A DNA stretch of 64,000 bases from an uncultured Vicinamibacterales bacterium (GCA_958295905.1 CATQHG010000001.1:62001-126000); one strand, 5' to 3'. Shown: positions 1-9,617, counted from the stretch's first letter. Program-made: numbers and translations. Notes: a model not told the origin generated them from the sequence alone.

Positions 1-423
1 CCGAGGTCGGCTCGACCGTTCCGACTTTCTGGCGTTGTCACGGAGACTGTTCGCGCGTTGAGCGTTATTCCCGGTACGCGCTCGGGCTTGTCGCTCTGCA
101 TCGTCAGGTTCGGTCGTCTCGACATCAGTACCCGAACCCCCGCTGTTTTGCCGTCAGCCTCCTGTTCCCCTGCCAGTACGTGCGCCGCGGTAAGCACAGC
201 AAGCCTCCCGCTATGGTTTACCAGAACCCCTGCGGCTGTGATCGCCGGTTCATCCCCTGCAGGTCCACCGACGAGTACTGGCACTACGGCGCTTGTCCGA
301 AGGCGGGTGATGTACCTCTCCGCAGCCATCAGCGGGATCCCGCTTATCCTTGACAGCTTTTCCTCGTCCTTCTCTTGGTCTATCGACCATTTCAGGTGGT
401 GCACCGAAAAGACTTCCCGCCAG
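1..423 (-). pseudogene. trypsin-like serine protease, 3' part (split by IS66, runs off left edge)
   Basis: Read on the minus strand, this is an open frame that continues past base 1. It encodes a hydrophobic strand, then GVLVNHSGRLAVLTAAHV and, near the edge, GRADL. These fit the catalytic His (TAAH) and Asp regions of a chymotrypsin/trypsin-like (S1 or HtrA-type) protease; the Ser motif would lie beyond the window. There is an in-frame stop just upstream, at the IS66 border. If the IS and one copy of its 8-bp target repeat are removed, the frame continues into 2397-2427 and reaches an ATG at 2427 preceded by AGGAGAGCGGG. The restored N-terminus reads MIHKATDYWREVFSV. There is no signal peptide, so the product may be cytoplasmic. 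The family call rests on two short motifs. Confidence 0.6.
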
Positions 424-2396
424 GTCTTCGGTTAGCGGGTCGTGCCGAGAAAATCCACGAAATGGTGTGCAGGTACGGCGGACTCGTGCCGATACGTGAT
501 GTATGGCGCGCAAGAGCGATGACCACGACGGTTCGAAGGGTCCTGGGCCGCAACGGGATCCACAGGACGTGCGGCGCATCGAACGCCTCGAACGAGACAA
601 GGCGAAGCTGATCGAGGAGCGGGATCACTGGAAGCGCCGCAGCGAGCATCTGGAGAAGGAACTCGAGGCCGCGCGGCGCGCCGGCAAACGGCAGGCGGCC
701 CCCTTCGCCAAGGACCGACCGCAGGGAAGCGGCCGGCGGCCGGGGCGGCGAGCCGGCGCGGAGTACGGGAAGCAGGGACGCCGCCGGGAACCGACACGAG
801 TTGACGAGACGTATGCGGCGCCGACCCCCGACGACCTGTCCGGACTGCGGCGGCGCGGTCGCGCTGGACCGTGTGGCGTCGCAGTATCAGGAAGACCTGC
901 CGGAGGTGCGTCCCCTCGTGCGGCGCTTCGACATCGAGGTGGGCCACTGCTCGCAGTGTCAGCGGCGCGTGCAGGGCCGGCACCCCTTGCAGACCTCCGA
1001 CGCGTTGGGCGCGGCCAGCGCGCAGTTGGGTCCGAACGTCGCCGCGCTGGTCGCCGAGTTCCACACCGAGCTGGGCATGCCGGTGGAGAAGGTCGTCCGC
1101 GTTCTGCAGACCCAGTTCGGCCTGCACGTGACCAAGGGCGGCTTGGTCCAACTGCTGCACCGCACCGCCGACGCGGCGGCGCCCGCGTATGCGGCGCTGC
1201 GCGAGCAGGTCCGCCGCAGTCCGGTGGTCACGCCGGATGAGACGGGCTGGCGTGTGAACGCGCTCCGCTACTGGCTGTGGGCATTCGCCACCCCGGAGAC
1301 GACGGTGTACGCCATCTGCGACGGCCGGGGGTTCGCCGAAGCGGCGGCGGTGCTCGGCCCCGACTTTGCCGGCGTACTGGTGCGGGACGGGTGGGTGGCC
1401 TATCGCGGCTTCAAGGAAGCGCCGCAGCAGACGTGCTTGGCTCACCTCTTGCGACGGTCCAAGGACTTGCAGGCCGCTCATCCCGACAGTCCCTGGGCGG
1501 GGGAGGTGCAGGCGGTCCTGCAGGACGGTCTCGCCCTGCGGGACCGCTCGAACGCGGGCGAAATCAGCGGGCACGGTCTGGCGTCGGCCCGCGGCCGACT
1601 CGCCGCCCGGCTCGGCCGGCTGATCGACGCTGCGCCGCCGTTGGCCGCCGCCGAGCGCTTCGCCAAGCACTTGGCCAACGAATTCCCCGCGGTGTTCCTC
1701 TTCTTGTGCGACCCGTCGATAGACGCCACCAACTGGCGGGCCGAGCAGGCCATCCGCCCCGCCGTCGTCACCCGCAAGGTCTGCGGCGGCAATCGTACCC
1801 GCAAGGGCGCCGACACCCAGCAGGTGCTGGCCAGCGTGATGCGCACCACCCGCCAACGCAACCTCGACCCCCGTTCGCTGATCACCACGATGCTGTGCGC
1901 CCCCAAGCCCGTCGTACCCGAAGCGCTTGCGCTGCCGCCACCCTCTTGACGGCGGGCAAGCCGGCCCCCTGCGGCCGGTCCGCACTCACGCCGAGCCGGC
2001 CGCAACCGTCCGCGGCCACGATCCGTGGGGTTTCGTCATCGGACCGAACGGGACGCCCACAAGACGCTCGCCGCAGTTCGCATTGTCCGTCCGGCCGCGT
2101 GCCCCGTTCGCGGCGCTGCCACCCGAAGAAGACCGGCGGAGCTCGAGCCTCCCCCGCCGGGGGGACGCCCGAGGGGGCGTCCCCAGGGGTGGACGCCGGC
2201 CGTACGCCCCCGCCCGACCCGCTTGCAGGCCATGCCAACCGGCAGGCTGACCTTCCCCCGACCGCGCAATCGGCCCGCCACAATCGACAATCTGGTAAGG
2301 CGCAACTTGGCTACCGTCGTAACTTCCCGATAGTTCGGTCGATTTCAGTCCCATTTTCACTGGCGAAAACCGATCGAGCACCCGGTAACCGAATAC
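424..2396 (+). mobile_element. IS66-family insertion sequence (ISBst12-like, single-gene type)
   Basis: The ends are imperfect inverted repeats: left GTCTTCGGTTAGCGGGT, right (reverse complement) GTATTCGGTTACCGGGT. The 8-bp direct repeat CCCGCCAG flanks both sides (416-423 and 2397-2404), and 8 bp is the target-duplication size typical of IS66. The only recognisable gene is the TnpC-type transposase. No tnpA or tnpB is seen, as in the ISBst12 subgroup. About 430 bases between the transposase stop and the right end hold no convincing gene. Confidence 0.8.
503..1949 (+). pseudogene. IS66-family transposase (TnpC type), one frameshift
   Basis: The first about 110 codons (ATG at 503) give a coiled-coil leader (RIERLERDKAKLIEERDHWK) and a basic Pro/Gly-rich linker. 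A shift of reading frame near 830 then leads into the main transposase: zinc-binding CPDCGG, a middle domain, the DDE segment starting DETGWR, and the C-terminal IS66 signature TNWRAEQAIRPAVV followed by CGGNRTRKGA. The two frames overlap and together match the family architecture end to end. The shift lies after a short C run, so it could be an indel, a sequencing error or (less likely) programmed frameshifting. Everything after the shift is open to the stop at 1949. Confidence 0.85.
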
Positions 2397-2427
2397 CCCG
2401 CCAGTAGTCTGTTGCCTTGTGTATCAT
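2397..2427 (-). pseudogene. 5' end of the IS66-split protease gene
   Basis: This holds the ATG at 2427 and the first ten codons (M-I-H-K-A-T-D-Y-W-R) of the protease-like gene whose remainder lies at 1-415. A strong Shine-Dalgarno sequence, AGGAGAG, sits 5 bases upstream. The 8 bases next to the IS (2397-2404) duplicate 416-423. Joining the two sides gives one uninterrupted frame, which is why this short piece is assigned to that gene. Confidence 0.6.
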
Positions 2428-3044
2428 CCCGCTCTCCTGTTGCTGATCCGCGGTTCGCTGCGGAGCAGTGTCCGCCATTCTACCCCCGTCTTCGTCGGGA
2501 TTCCCATGACCTCGGCTGCCGCGGGTGCACGCCAGATTCGTGGTGCGCCGTGCGAAGGCGTCATTCCTAAGCGGGTGCGAATCCCGCCCGGCAACTGTCG
2601 CTCCACCCGGTAGCAGTCGGAGCGGACGATGGAGGCAACGACATCTGCTCGGTTGCGGTGAGCTTGGCTGCGGGGCCGCAGTGGCACGCACTGCGTTTGG
2701 AGTTGTTGTCCGACCGCGCCGCAGCCGGTTCGCGGCTGGGAGCCGTCGCCCGCGTCCGGAATCTGAATTGTCGCCGGTCGGCGCCGCGGGCCGGCGTCAC
2801 CTTCTTCCGGCACCACGTTCAGGATGCGGATGCGTTTCAAAGTGGCCGCGGCCGCGCCGGTCCCGTCCCTGCCCCGTTCGCAGAGCCGATCGTTCAATTG
2901 GCGCACGGACCATCGGGTCCGGGTTTCGGCGGGATCCGGCGTCGTCTACGCCTGCGTCCATCCGGCGGACCGCTCGGCCCCCAATCCAAGTTCGATCGCT
3001 GGGGTAACGAAACGCCGCGCGTTGGGTCGGGCGATCGGGACCGC
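2428..3044. other. gene-free stretch upstream of the protease and methyltransferase scraps
   Basis: Several frames are open by chance, but none has a recognisable domain, a convincing start or consistent composition. The part next to 2427 must contain the promoter of the protease gene. A tRNA T-arm-like string near 2573-2590 lacks the rest of a tRNA. Confidence 0.4.
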
Positions 3045-3306
3045 CTGCGAGGAGCAGGGGACGATTATCGTAGAAGTGCTGCGGCTCGTTGAGCACCGTA
3101 AGCCCCGGGTAGTGGTTTTCGAGAATGTCCGGAACCTCGTCGGAATCGAACGGGGTGCGGTCTTGCGGAACATTATTGGAGTGCTTGAGAGGCTCGGCTA
3201 CGCCGTGTCGTGGAGGGTTCTCAACTCCGCGGCGTACGTGCCGCAGAACCGGCGGCGGGTGTACATCGTTGGGGTTCGCGAACCGCAGAGGAAGTTCTCC
3301 TTCGAC
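3045..3306 (+). pseudogene. DNA (cytosine-5) methyltransferase, internal fragment
   Basis: The frame contains EVLRLVEHRKPRVVVFENV, the ENV motif IV of C5-cytosine methyltransferases, with the catalytic PCQ loop missing upstream. It then reads LNSAAYVPQNRRRVYIVGVR, the conserved motif VIII region. Upstream residues do not fit the family, and downstream the frame runs straight into an IS end at 3307. Only about 85 codons of a protein usually over 300 residues long survive. It lacks motif I, the target-recognition domain and motif X, so it cannot be active. Confidence 0.75.
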
Positions 3307-3749
3307 GGGTCTCCACCGGGAACAGCCGACGCGTCCGCGAAATCGTCGAATGGTCCGGGGGCGCCGCCGGCGCCGCCAAACGCAGAAACGCCCGCATGCT
3401 CAGCGAATCCTCCGCGCGCCACGCGATGCCCCGCTCCGAGTCCAGCCCTTCGAAGTACCCGATGAGCAGCAAATCGGAAGTAGCGTCCGGGAGCCAGACT
3501 CGGCCGGCCCATCATCGCGTAGAACGGCGCGCACAGACCTTCGACGAACGCGTCGAACCCTGCCGCCTCCAGAATCCGGTTCAGTCGCTCGTAGAACGGA
3601 TGCCCCGCGCTCTGCGGCAGATCCGCCGTCGCGACCCACATCGATTGCTGCGACCCATCGTCGCGCACCCTGCCCATTGCCATGCCCGCCAGTGTAGTAC
3701 ATGAGGGCCGCCCTGTCGATCCCTGGACGCCGACTTTCACCACGGGCTG
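3307..3749 (-). mobile_element. IS5/IS1182-like element, right-end fragment
   Basis: These 443 bases match 5095-5537 of the fuller copy nearby at about 95 percent or better by eye. They encode the transposase N-terminus (MGRVRDDGSQQSMWVATADL, then YERLNRILEAAGFDAFVEGL). One extra A in AGCAGCAAATCGG shifts the frame relative to the other copy. The right terminal repeat (reverse complement CAGCCCGTGGTGAAAGTC) is intact at 3749. The rest of the element is missing and the break abuts the methyltransferase scrap. The terminal repeat sits inside an ISAzo13 transposase, so this copy inserted there before being truncated. Confidence 0.8.
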
Positions 3750-4043
3750 TTGAGGGTGACCGTCGCCCACTACCCGCCGGCCACGTCGAAGTGGAACCCC
3801 ATCGAACACCGCCTGTTCTGCGAGGTCAGCAAGAACTGGGCGGGGTGCCCCCTCGACAGCTACGAGACCATCCTGAAATACCTCCGCACCACACACACTT
3901 CCACCGGACTGCGTGTCCGCGCGCATCTGGTGCGGAAGACCTACATGACCGGCGTCGAGGTCACCGACGCGCAAATGCGAGAGCTGCGCATCACACCGAA
4001 CAGCGCCATGCCCAAGTGGAACTACACCATCGAACCCATGTAG
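3750..4043 (+). pseudogene. ISAzo13-family transposase, C-terminal fragment
   Basis: The frame reads VTVAHYPPATSKWNPIEHRL, then SKNWAGCPLDSYETI and a terminal LRITPNSAMPKWNYTIEPM. This is the characteristic C-terminus of ISAzo13 (Rhodopirellula-type) transposases, including the last catalytic region around NPIEH. It ends normally at TAG 4043. The N-terminal three quarters are missing because an IS5/IS1182-like end (3749) directly abuts the fragment. The AT-rich GTCGACCCC tract at about 4066-4075 is probably the ISAzo13 right end. Confidence 0.8.
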
Positions 4044-4078
4044 CGAAAACCGGAATTTATTTTTGCGTCGACCCCTAG

Positions 4079-5537
4079 CAGCCCGAGGTAGAAGTCCCCG
4101 GTGTTCAGATAGCTGGCTGAAGGGGCCGATGGCTCGATAGTGCGGCGACCCGCGCCGAATGGGGCCGGAATCGCGTCAAAAGCCGCTCCAGACCGCTCCA
4201 CAGGCCCACAAACCGCCCGATCAGCCCGCAGACCGCGGATGCCACCCCGCCCCGCAGGCCGCGGGGCGTGCCGGCGCCGATCGCCTGACGCAGAAGCAGC
4301 CCGAGGTTGAGGCCCGCGACGTGAACCAGCAGGCGCTTCAGAATGTTCGAATGCCCCCGAAGGTGCACCCGGCGCATCCCGCCGGTCTCAAACAGGTGCG
4401 CAAACGGACGCTCAACCAGCTCGCCACGACGCCGCAGCAAACGCCGGCCCGCTTGCCCCGGACCCGGCGCCGGTTCCCATACACCGCGTCCCGAGCCTCC
4501 GGCGCGTGCTTCCAGCACCGCCGGCCCCGGTCCGGCTCCGCAATGTAGCTCCGAACCTCCACCGCCGCCAAATCCACTATCGTCTCGTTGCTGTGGTAGC
4601 CCTTGTCCGCAACCACCTCCGAAACCCCCGCCGCCTCCGGCAACACCGTCTCCACCTGCTCCGTCGCCGTCACGAGGGTCTCGGCCATCGTCGCCGTATC
4701 CCCCTTGTCCGCCCCCTGGATCGTCACACCCACCACCGCACCCGTCTCCAGATCCACCGCATGCTCCACCTTGTGGGCCAGGTGGGTGCTGCCGTCCTTC
4801 ATCTTCGCGACCTTCGCGTCCGGGTCGTGGGGGTGCGTCCAATCCTTGTTCGATGTCTTCTTCTTCCGCTTCCGGTCAAAACGCGCCAACTCCTCCGCCG
4901 TCGGCGTCTCGATGCCGGAAGCTTTCGCCAAACGGGTCAGGAACGCCGTGTAATCCTCGCCCGTGTCTCGACGAACGATGCTCCGCATCGCCGCGTTCGC
5001 CTCCAGCGTCGTCGCATCGACGCCCAACGTCTTCCCCGCCACCAAGCCCGACGCCGCCAACTGCTCCAGCACCCACGTGAACACCGCCTGATGGGTCTCC
5101 ACCGGGAACAGCCGACGCGTCCGCGAGATCGTCGAATGGTCCGGCGGCGGCGCCGGCACCGCCAAACGCAGAAACGCCCGCATGCTCAGCGAATCCTCCG
5201 CGCGCCACGCGATGCCCCGCTCCGAGTCCAGCCCTTCGAAGTACCCGATGAGCAGCAATCGGAAGTAGCGCCCCGGTGCCGGACTCGGCCGGCCCATCAC
5301 CGCGTAGAACGGCGCGCACAGGCCTTCGACGAACGCGTCGAACCCTGCCGCGCCTCCAGAATCCGGTTCAGTCGCTCGTAGAACGGATGCCCCGCACTCT
5401 GCGGCAGATCCGCCGTCGCGACCCACATCGATTGCTGCGACCCGTCGTCGCGCACCCTGCCCATCGCCATGCCCGCCAGTGTAGAACGTGAGGGCCGCCG
5501 GTGTCGATCCCTGAATGCCGACTTTCACCACGGGCTG
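4079..5537 (-). mobile_element. IS5/IS1182-like insertion sequence, near-complete copy
   Basis: The two ends are related inverted repeats: CAGCCCGAGGTAGAAGTC at 4079 and, as reverse complement at 5537, CAGCCCGTGGTGAAAGTC. The flanking bases are CTAG (4075-4078) and CTAA (5538-5541), a one-mismatch 4-bp repeat of the YTAR kind known for IS5-type insertion. The element is about 1.46 kb and carries one transposase gene on the minus strand. It landed at the outer end of the ISAzo13 remnant, making a nested insertion. Confidence 0.75.
4105..5470 (-). pseudogene. IS5/IS1182-like DDE transposase, two frameshifts
   Basis: The ATG at 5470 begins MAMGRVRDDGSQQSMWVA. The N-terminal DUF772-like domain (GRYFRLLLIGYFEGLDSERG, AWRAEDSLSMRAFL, DHSTISRTRRLF) is followed by a DDE domain (LGVDATTLEANAAM, DKGYHSNETI) and the C-terminal segment VERPFAHLFETGGMRRVHLR. 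A two-base insertion near 5353 (CCGCGCCTCC against CCGCCTCC in the sister copy) and a second shift near 4440 break the frame. The catalytic domain itself is intact in sequence. No intact source of transposase exists in the window. Confidence 0.8.
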
Positions 5538-7470
5538 CTAACGATCCGCGCAGGGCCAAGGACGAGGTGCAGCAGCTCACGCCAGAGGGCCCGATCCGGC
5601 GGCAGCCGGCGGTACCCACCGATGACCGAGAAAAACCTCAACGAAAGCTGCTGGGGATCAGATGGGCGGGTCTCCTCGCCCGCCCGGTGGGCGGATATTT
5701 CTGGCATCGGCTTGTTCCCCGGCCGCGCTCCGCGTCCACGGGTGCAACCCCGGCCGGGTAGCTACTCCCGGCCGGAGGCTGCGGACGCTGGGAACAAGCG
5801 CGACCATGGGGACATCGTAGTGCAGCGGGGAGCCCTGAGACAAGAGCAGCCACAGCGGGGGGGTTGCGCGTCGCGACGGGGCGGGCACTCGGTGCAGGGA
5901 GATGACCATCCGATCGCCCGGGGCGGGCCGCTGCCGTTCGGCCCATCGGTGGGCGGTCGGGCCGGGCTGGCGAGCCGCTGCGCAGTCATCGTTGAAGATC
6001 CGCCCCCCGATCGGAGCCAAGCGTGGAAGTGCGTTGGTTTCACGCACTGGTTTATTGGCTGGACTTGAAATCATCCTTTCACTGCTGGGCGCAGGAGCGA
6101 CGATCTCAGGCGACCCCATACCTGAGGCCGTGGGCGGGTCTAATTGCCGTACAGGCCGGGCTGGTGCCGACGGGGTTGGTGACCCGGCGCGGGACGGTCG
6201 CGGCTGGGGGCCGCCCCGCCCCATCCATCAGTTCAGCTCGTCCAGGGGTCGGGGGGCCGCAGGACTCCCGCAGAGGTCCCGTTGCCTTCCTTCCGCGGAG
6301 CGCGGGTCCCGGTCCCCCGTCCGCCGCCCCCCCTCCCGCCGGGGTTCGCCGCCCCCCCTCCCGGCGCGCCCCCCCCGCGCGGGCTCTTGTGCGTCCATCG
6401 AGCACCGCGCGCCGATTTCCCAGCGTTCACGCTGCGGGGAGCGGGTCAGGCGGTGCCGCGGTCCCGATCCGCGAGCAGGACGGCGTCGATTCTCGCGTTC
6501 ACGCCGGGCGATGTCGGCGCGCAGGTCGCGGACCTCGACCGGAGTCCCGGCAGCGGCGCGGCGGTGATGAACTGCCGGCCGACCGGGGCCGCACGGTCCG
6601 GAAACCTGCACGGGTTCAGCCGGGCTCTCTCGAGCGGAGGCTGTAGACCGCATCCTCTTCGAGTTGCGCCGGAGTACGGCGCGGCGGTCCGCGCCCAGCG
6701 GTCCGCGCGGTCCGCCGGCGAAGCGTTGAGTTCCTGGGCGCCGCGGTTCCGAGGCCGTCGAGGCTGCTGGGCGTCGGCAGCGCCGCCGGTGCGTTCATCA
6801 ATCCGAAGCTCGCGCTGGACCGCGGCCACGTCGCCCCGTCTTCGCCGGCGGGCTGGCGTACGCCCTGGGCAGGTTGTGCCGGTGCCCGCGTGGGGGCCGC
6901 AGTTCTCGTTGGCCGCAGCCCTGGGCACCCCGGCACGTTCTTCAGCCGGCTGCGGGGCAGTGATTCCCGTGCTGGACACCGGTTCGCAGTCCCCCCGTGG
7001 TGCCGTCCGGCCCTTTCCACAGAGCCCCTACCCGCGGGCCGTTCTGTACACAGAATTGGGGATGCCGCGGAGCGTGGAAACGGCAAGTCCTTGAACGGGC
7101 CGGGCTTGCCTCCGGTATTCGTCTTCCCACCGAGCCCCCGAAAACGCCCGAGCGCCAACTCTAGCGTTTCACTTTTCTGTATGGGGCAGCGCGTGGTATC
7201 CTCCACGCTATCACGGCCGACCGCGGTGGGGCCTCTGGGCGGCAAGGTCAAGCCCCCCCGTGGAAACCGCGGTTTTTCCGCAAGTACTCGGTCCGGTCCC
7301 CCGCCGGGCCGTTGCATCCGAAAGGGGTGGCTGTACCCCCCCGATGCGGGCCCCGGGTCGATCAACCGAGTCTGCTGTCGCGGCTCAGGTGGCGGCGGGG
7401 GTAACACGGTTGAGGCCAGATCTCGGTGTCTTTCGATGTCGGGTCCGAACCGCGGGATGGGGGTGAAGGC
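5538..7470. other. 1.9 kb without a supported gene; contains repeat block A
   Basis: Next to the IS (about 5541-5690, minus strand) is a short frame reading LRFFSVIGGYRRLPPDRALW, probably the tail of a gene destroyed by the insertions; I do not recognise it. Block A at 5888-6127 is duplicated at 9754-10001. The G/C-homopolymer-rich stretch 6230-7430 has many long open frames on both strands, but all look like composition artefacts. Confidence 0.4.
5888..6127 (+). repeat. dispersed non-coding repeat, copy 1
   Basis: About 240 bases match 9754-10001 in the same orientation. The last about 105 bases are almost identical and include the hairpin GTGCGT-tggtttc-ACGCAC and a second inverted repeat CTCAGG...CCTGAG. 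No shared reading frame explains the conservation. A weaker third copy of the first part lies near 8508-8560. Confidence 0.7.
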
Positions 7471-8052
7471 ATGACGTTCCCGATTCGGCCGGTCGGCGTA
7501 CTGGTATTCGTCCTGCTGGCCGCTGCGGCGCAGGCTCAGGATGCTCCGGAGCCGCAGCTTCATGCGTTGGGCGGGACGTTCGAGTGTTCGGTCTTGCAGA
7601 CGGCGCAGGGCGACGTCTTGCAGCTCACTTGCACCGAGACCGAGAGCCCGCTTGCCGATGACTTCGACTTCGAGGTCTACCGGGTGACGCGGTGGCAGTA
7701 CAGCAACTACAACATCCAGATCGGGATGCGCGCCCACGCGGCCATAGCCGAGCTGCGGCTGGAGGTCGTCTTCCGTCACTCGGGCGACCCGTACGTCGAC
7801 CGTGAGCAGGCGTGGGAAGTAGATATTGCTGCTGGCGATACCTGGAATGAGTCCGTGATTCCCGATTTCCGCTGGACGCACGTTGATATCCATCCGGCTC
7901 CGGGATATCAAGGGTGGGAATGCCGCGGCTGCGGGACTTTCGTCTTCGCGGACATTCCGATATCGAGCTTGGTGGATCCATCGTCGATCCGCCCCGAAGA
8001 CGCTGCGCGGTTCCTGCGGGAGATTCAGGACGTTGTGATGCCCCGTCGGTAG
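7471..8052 (+). CDS. secreted hypothetical protein
   Basis: The ATG at 7471 follows GGGGGTGAAGGC and starts a classic signal peptide (MTFPIRPVGVLVFVLLAAAA, cleavage near AQAQ-DA). The mature protein of about 170 residues is polar and acidic. It has one Cys pair (CxxC in GWECRGCGTF) and two further Cys residues, suggesting a disulfide-stabilised periplasmic or secreted fold. I recognise no family. Codon use and the strong start make it a believable gene, although its neighbours are decayed mobile DNA. An upstream start at 7426 would add 15 residues ahead of the signal peptide and is less likely. Confidence 0.65.
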   Translation: MTFPIRPVGVLVFVLLAAAAQAQDAPEPQLHALGGTFECSVLQTAQGDVLQLTCTETESPLADDFDFEVYRVTRWQYSNYNIQIGMRAHAAIAELRLEVVFRHSGDPYVDREQAWEVDIAAGDTWNESVIPDFRWTHVDIHPAPGYQGWECRGCGTFVFADIPISSLVDPSSIRPEDAARFLREIQDVVMPRR

Positions 8053-8079
8053 ACGGGGCACCCGCCCCTAACCTTCGTG

Positions 8080-8180
8080 GCCGCCGTCCCGCCCGCCCCC
8101 TTGCTCAAGCCGCATCCCTGTCCCGGCCGCGCCAGCCGGCCATGAAGCCCTCGATCGAGCCTTCGAGCTTGGCCATGCGT
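8080..8180 (-). repeat. remnant of a small gene 3' end, duplicated at about 9505-9590
   Basis: Both places read, on the minus strand, a tail of the form KLEG(S/A)(I/V)EGFMAGWRGRD. The two DNA copies differ at few positions over about 75 bases. Neither copy has an intact upstream gene. They lie in the same relative order as other mob-module duplicates. Confidence 0.5.
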
Positions 8181-8279
8181 TCGCGGGGGAGATCACCGAC
8201 AAGCGCCCCGAGCCCGTCGTGGCCTGGACCCCGTCGCCGTGGCCCGGCGGGCGTGCCGGTCGGGACGACACCGCCCCGG

Positions 8280-8560
8280 CGCTTCCTCCCCCAGCATCGA
8301 GGGGTTCGGCGTCGGTCTACCGCCGGCGGGGGCGGGCTACCCGACGCGCCGGGAGCGGGCTCGGCGGGGTGCCATCGATGCGGCGCGGATCCGCGAAGCC
8401 CCCTTTACTTGGACCTCTCGCCACGGCAAGCCCGGGCCGGCTGGCGCGCCGCAAGATCAGCTGCGGGCCGGCTCGAACGCCGGGCAGCCGGCGGGGGCGT
8501 CGCCGGCCCGCTGCCGTTCAGCCCACCGGGTGGGCGGTCGGTCGGGCTCGCGAAACGGGC
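8280..8560 (-). pseudogene. scrambled remnant of a second MobA/L relaxase copy
   Basis: Short blocks here match separate parts of the relaxase gene at 10095-12293 in the same order and orientation: GTCGGTCTACCGCCGGCGG (compare about 10091), GGCTCGGCGGGGTGCCATCG (compare about 10564) and CCGGCTGGCGCGCCGCAAG (compare about 10765). The intervening relaxase sequence is missing, and no frame is open across it. A further piece lies at about 9315-9375. This is most simply a second copy that suffered several internal deletions. Confidence 0.55.
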
Positions 8561-8582
8561 TACCGCACCGGCCGTGGGCAAG

Positions 8583-9293
8583 TCAGCAGATGTACTCGTA
8601 GATGGTGGTAAGCCGCTTCCCCGCTAGGTTTAGCGTGTGGCACGTCGCGCCAATGACATTGTGGGCGGTGGCGACTCCACCGGCGCGGCGAATGAACTCT
8701 ATGTAGTCGTCGTCGTTGGCTTCGCCTTTCGCTGGATCGTAGGCGTCCGCTACGAAGACGGCTACGTAGAACACCGAAACATCGGCGGCCGCTTCCACGG
8801 TTCCAGCCGTGCCATGCATTAGCTGATAACGGACGTCGTCGGTCTCGGAGATGCCCGGGCCGTCTTGGAATCGGCCGCACAGTTCGAGTATGCGGTCTGG
8901 CAAACCTGTGTGCTTGCCTCGTGCGATGGTTTGCTGTCCTTCTTGCCACTTCTCGGCGACGGTTGCGCCGAACGGCTCGTCCACCTTCGCTTCCACACCG
9001 ACGAAAAGGCTCTTGCCGGACGAGGTTTCACCCCGGATGCCGAGGTCGTGGAATCTGCCTTTGCCGTAACAGTCGAATCGCACTTCGTACTCGGCCGTAA
9101 TCTCCTTGAACTGCACCCTGTTGCCGAGCACCTGCGAGACTCGTCCGGCGAGCTTGTCCGCACCGTTTCGGTTAACGATGAAGTTCGCCACCTCATACGC
9201 GCTTCGACCGCGTTTCCAATGCGTTGGCTCATGGATGGCTTGCCAGTCGTCCAGCGTATCGAGCCGGTTGCCGTCCTTGTCTTGGATTCTCAT
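8583..9293 (-). CDS. DUF6946-like protein, possible nuclease-fold
   Basis: The frame of 236 residues starts at ATG 9293 (MRIQDKDGNRLDTLDDWQAI). An upstream start at 9353 would add 20 residues of poor composition. The centre reads SLFVGVEAKVDEPFGATVAEKW, which I associate with the DUF6946 family; E-x-K in GVEAKVDE would suit a PD-(D/E)XK-like core, but that is inference. The C-terminal half is conserved in style (FYVAVFVADAYDP, AHNVIGATCHTLNL). Lower GC and balanced codon use compared with the flanking repeats suggest separate acquisition. It stands alone, between two relaxase remnants. Confidence 0.65.
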   Translation of the reverse strand: MRIQDKDGNRLDTLDDWQAIHEPTHWKRGRSAYEVANFIVNRNGADKLAGRVSQVLGNRVQFKEITAEYEVRFDCYGKGRFHDLGIRGETSSGKSLFVGVEAKVDEPFGATVAEKWQEGQQTIARGKHTGLPDRILELCGRFQDGPGISETDDVRYQLMHGTAGTVEAAADVSVFYVAVFVADAYDPAKGEANDDDYIEFIRRAGGVATAHNVIGATCHTLNLAGKRLTTIYEYIC

Positions 9294-9617
9294 GGCGATT
9301 CGGTGCCCCCCCAAGTGATCGGCTGCGGCCGGCTCGATAAGCGTCGTGGGCACGCTCTGCGACGACGTCGGCGACTGCGTGAACGCCGACCGGAGGACGT
9401 CCCGCCCGGCGGCGGGGGTCGCCGGGGCATCGGCCGGCCGTTCACGCTCAACCCGGACCGCCGCATCACAGTCCGGACCGCCGCCATCCGAGGTCGGCCC
9501 GGGAGAGACTCAAGCCGCATCCCTTGTCCCGGCCGCGCCAACCGGCCATGAAGCCCTCGACGGCACCCTCCAGCTTAGCATGACGGAGTCCATGCCCCGC
9601 ACGGTATCACGCGCCGC
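9294..9617. other. no gene; holds relaxase scrap and duplicated tail
   Basis: About 9315-9375 matches part of the relaxase gene at about 10780-10845 (GATCGGCTGCGGCCGGC...GACGACGTCGGCG), and about 9505-9590 repeats the tail found at 8080-8180. No independent gene is visible. Confidence 0.45.

Noticed and set aside
2570-2608. tRNA-like T-arm (GCGGG-TGCGAAT-CCCGC) and following TCCA
   Set aside because: No D-arm, anticodon arm or matching acceptor strand upstream, and the spacing to CCA is wrong. Also not a tmRNA end.
6230-7430. Several 200-480-codon frames on both strands
   Set aside because: They arise from G/C homopolymers (long Pro/Arg/Gly runs), have no ribosome sites and overlap one another.
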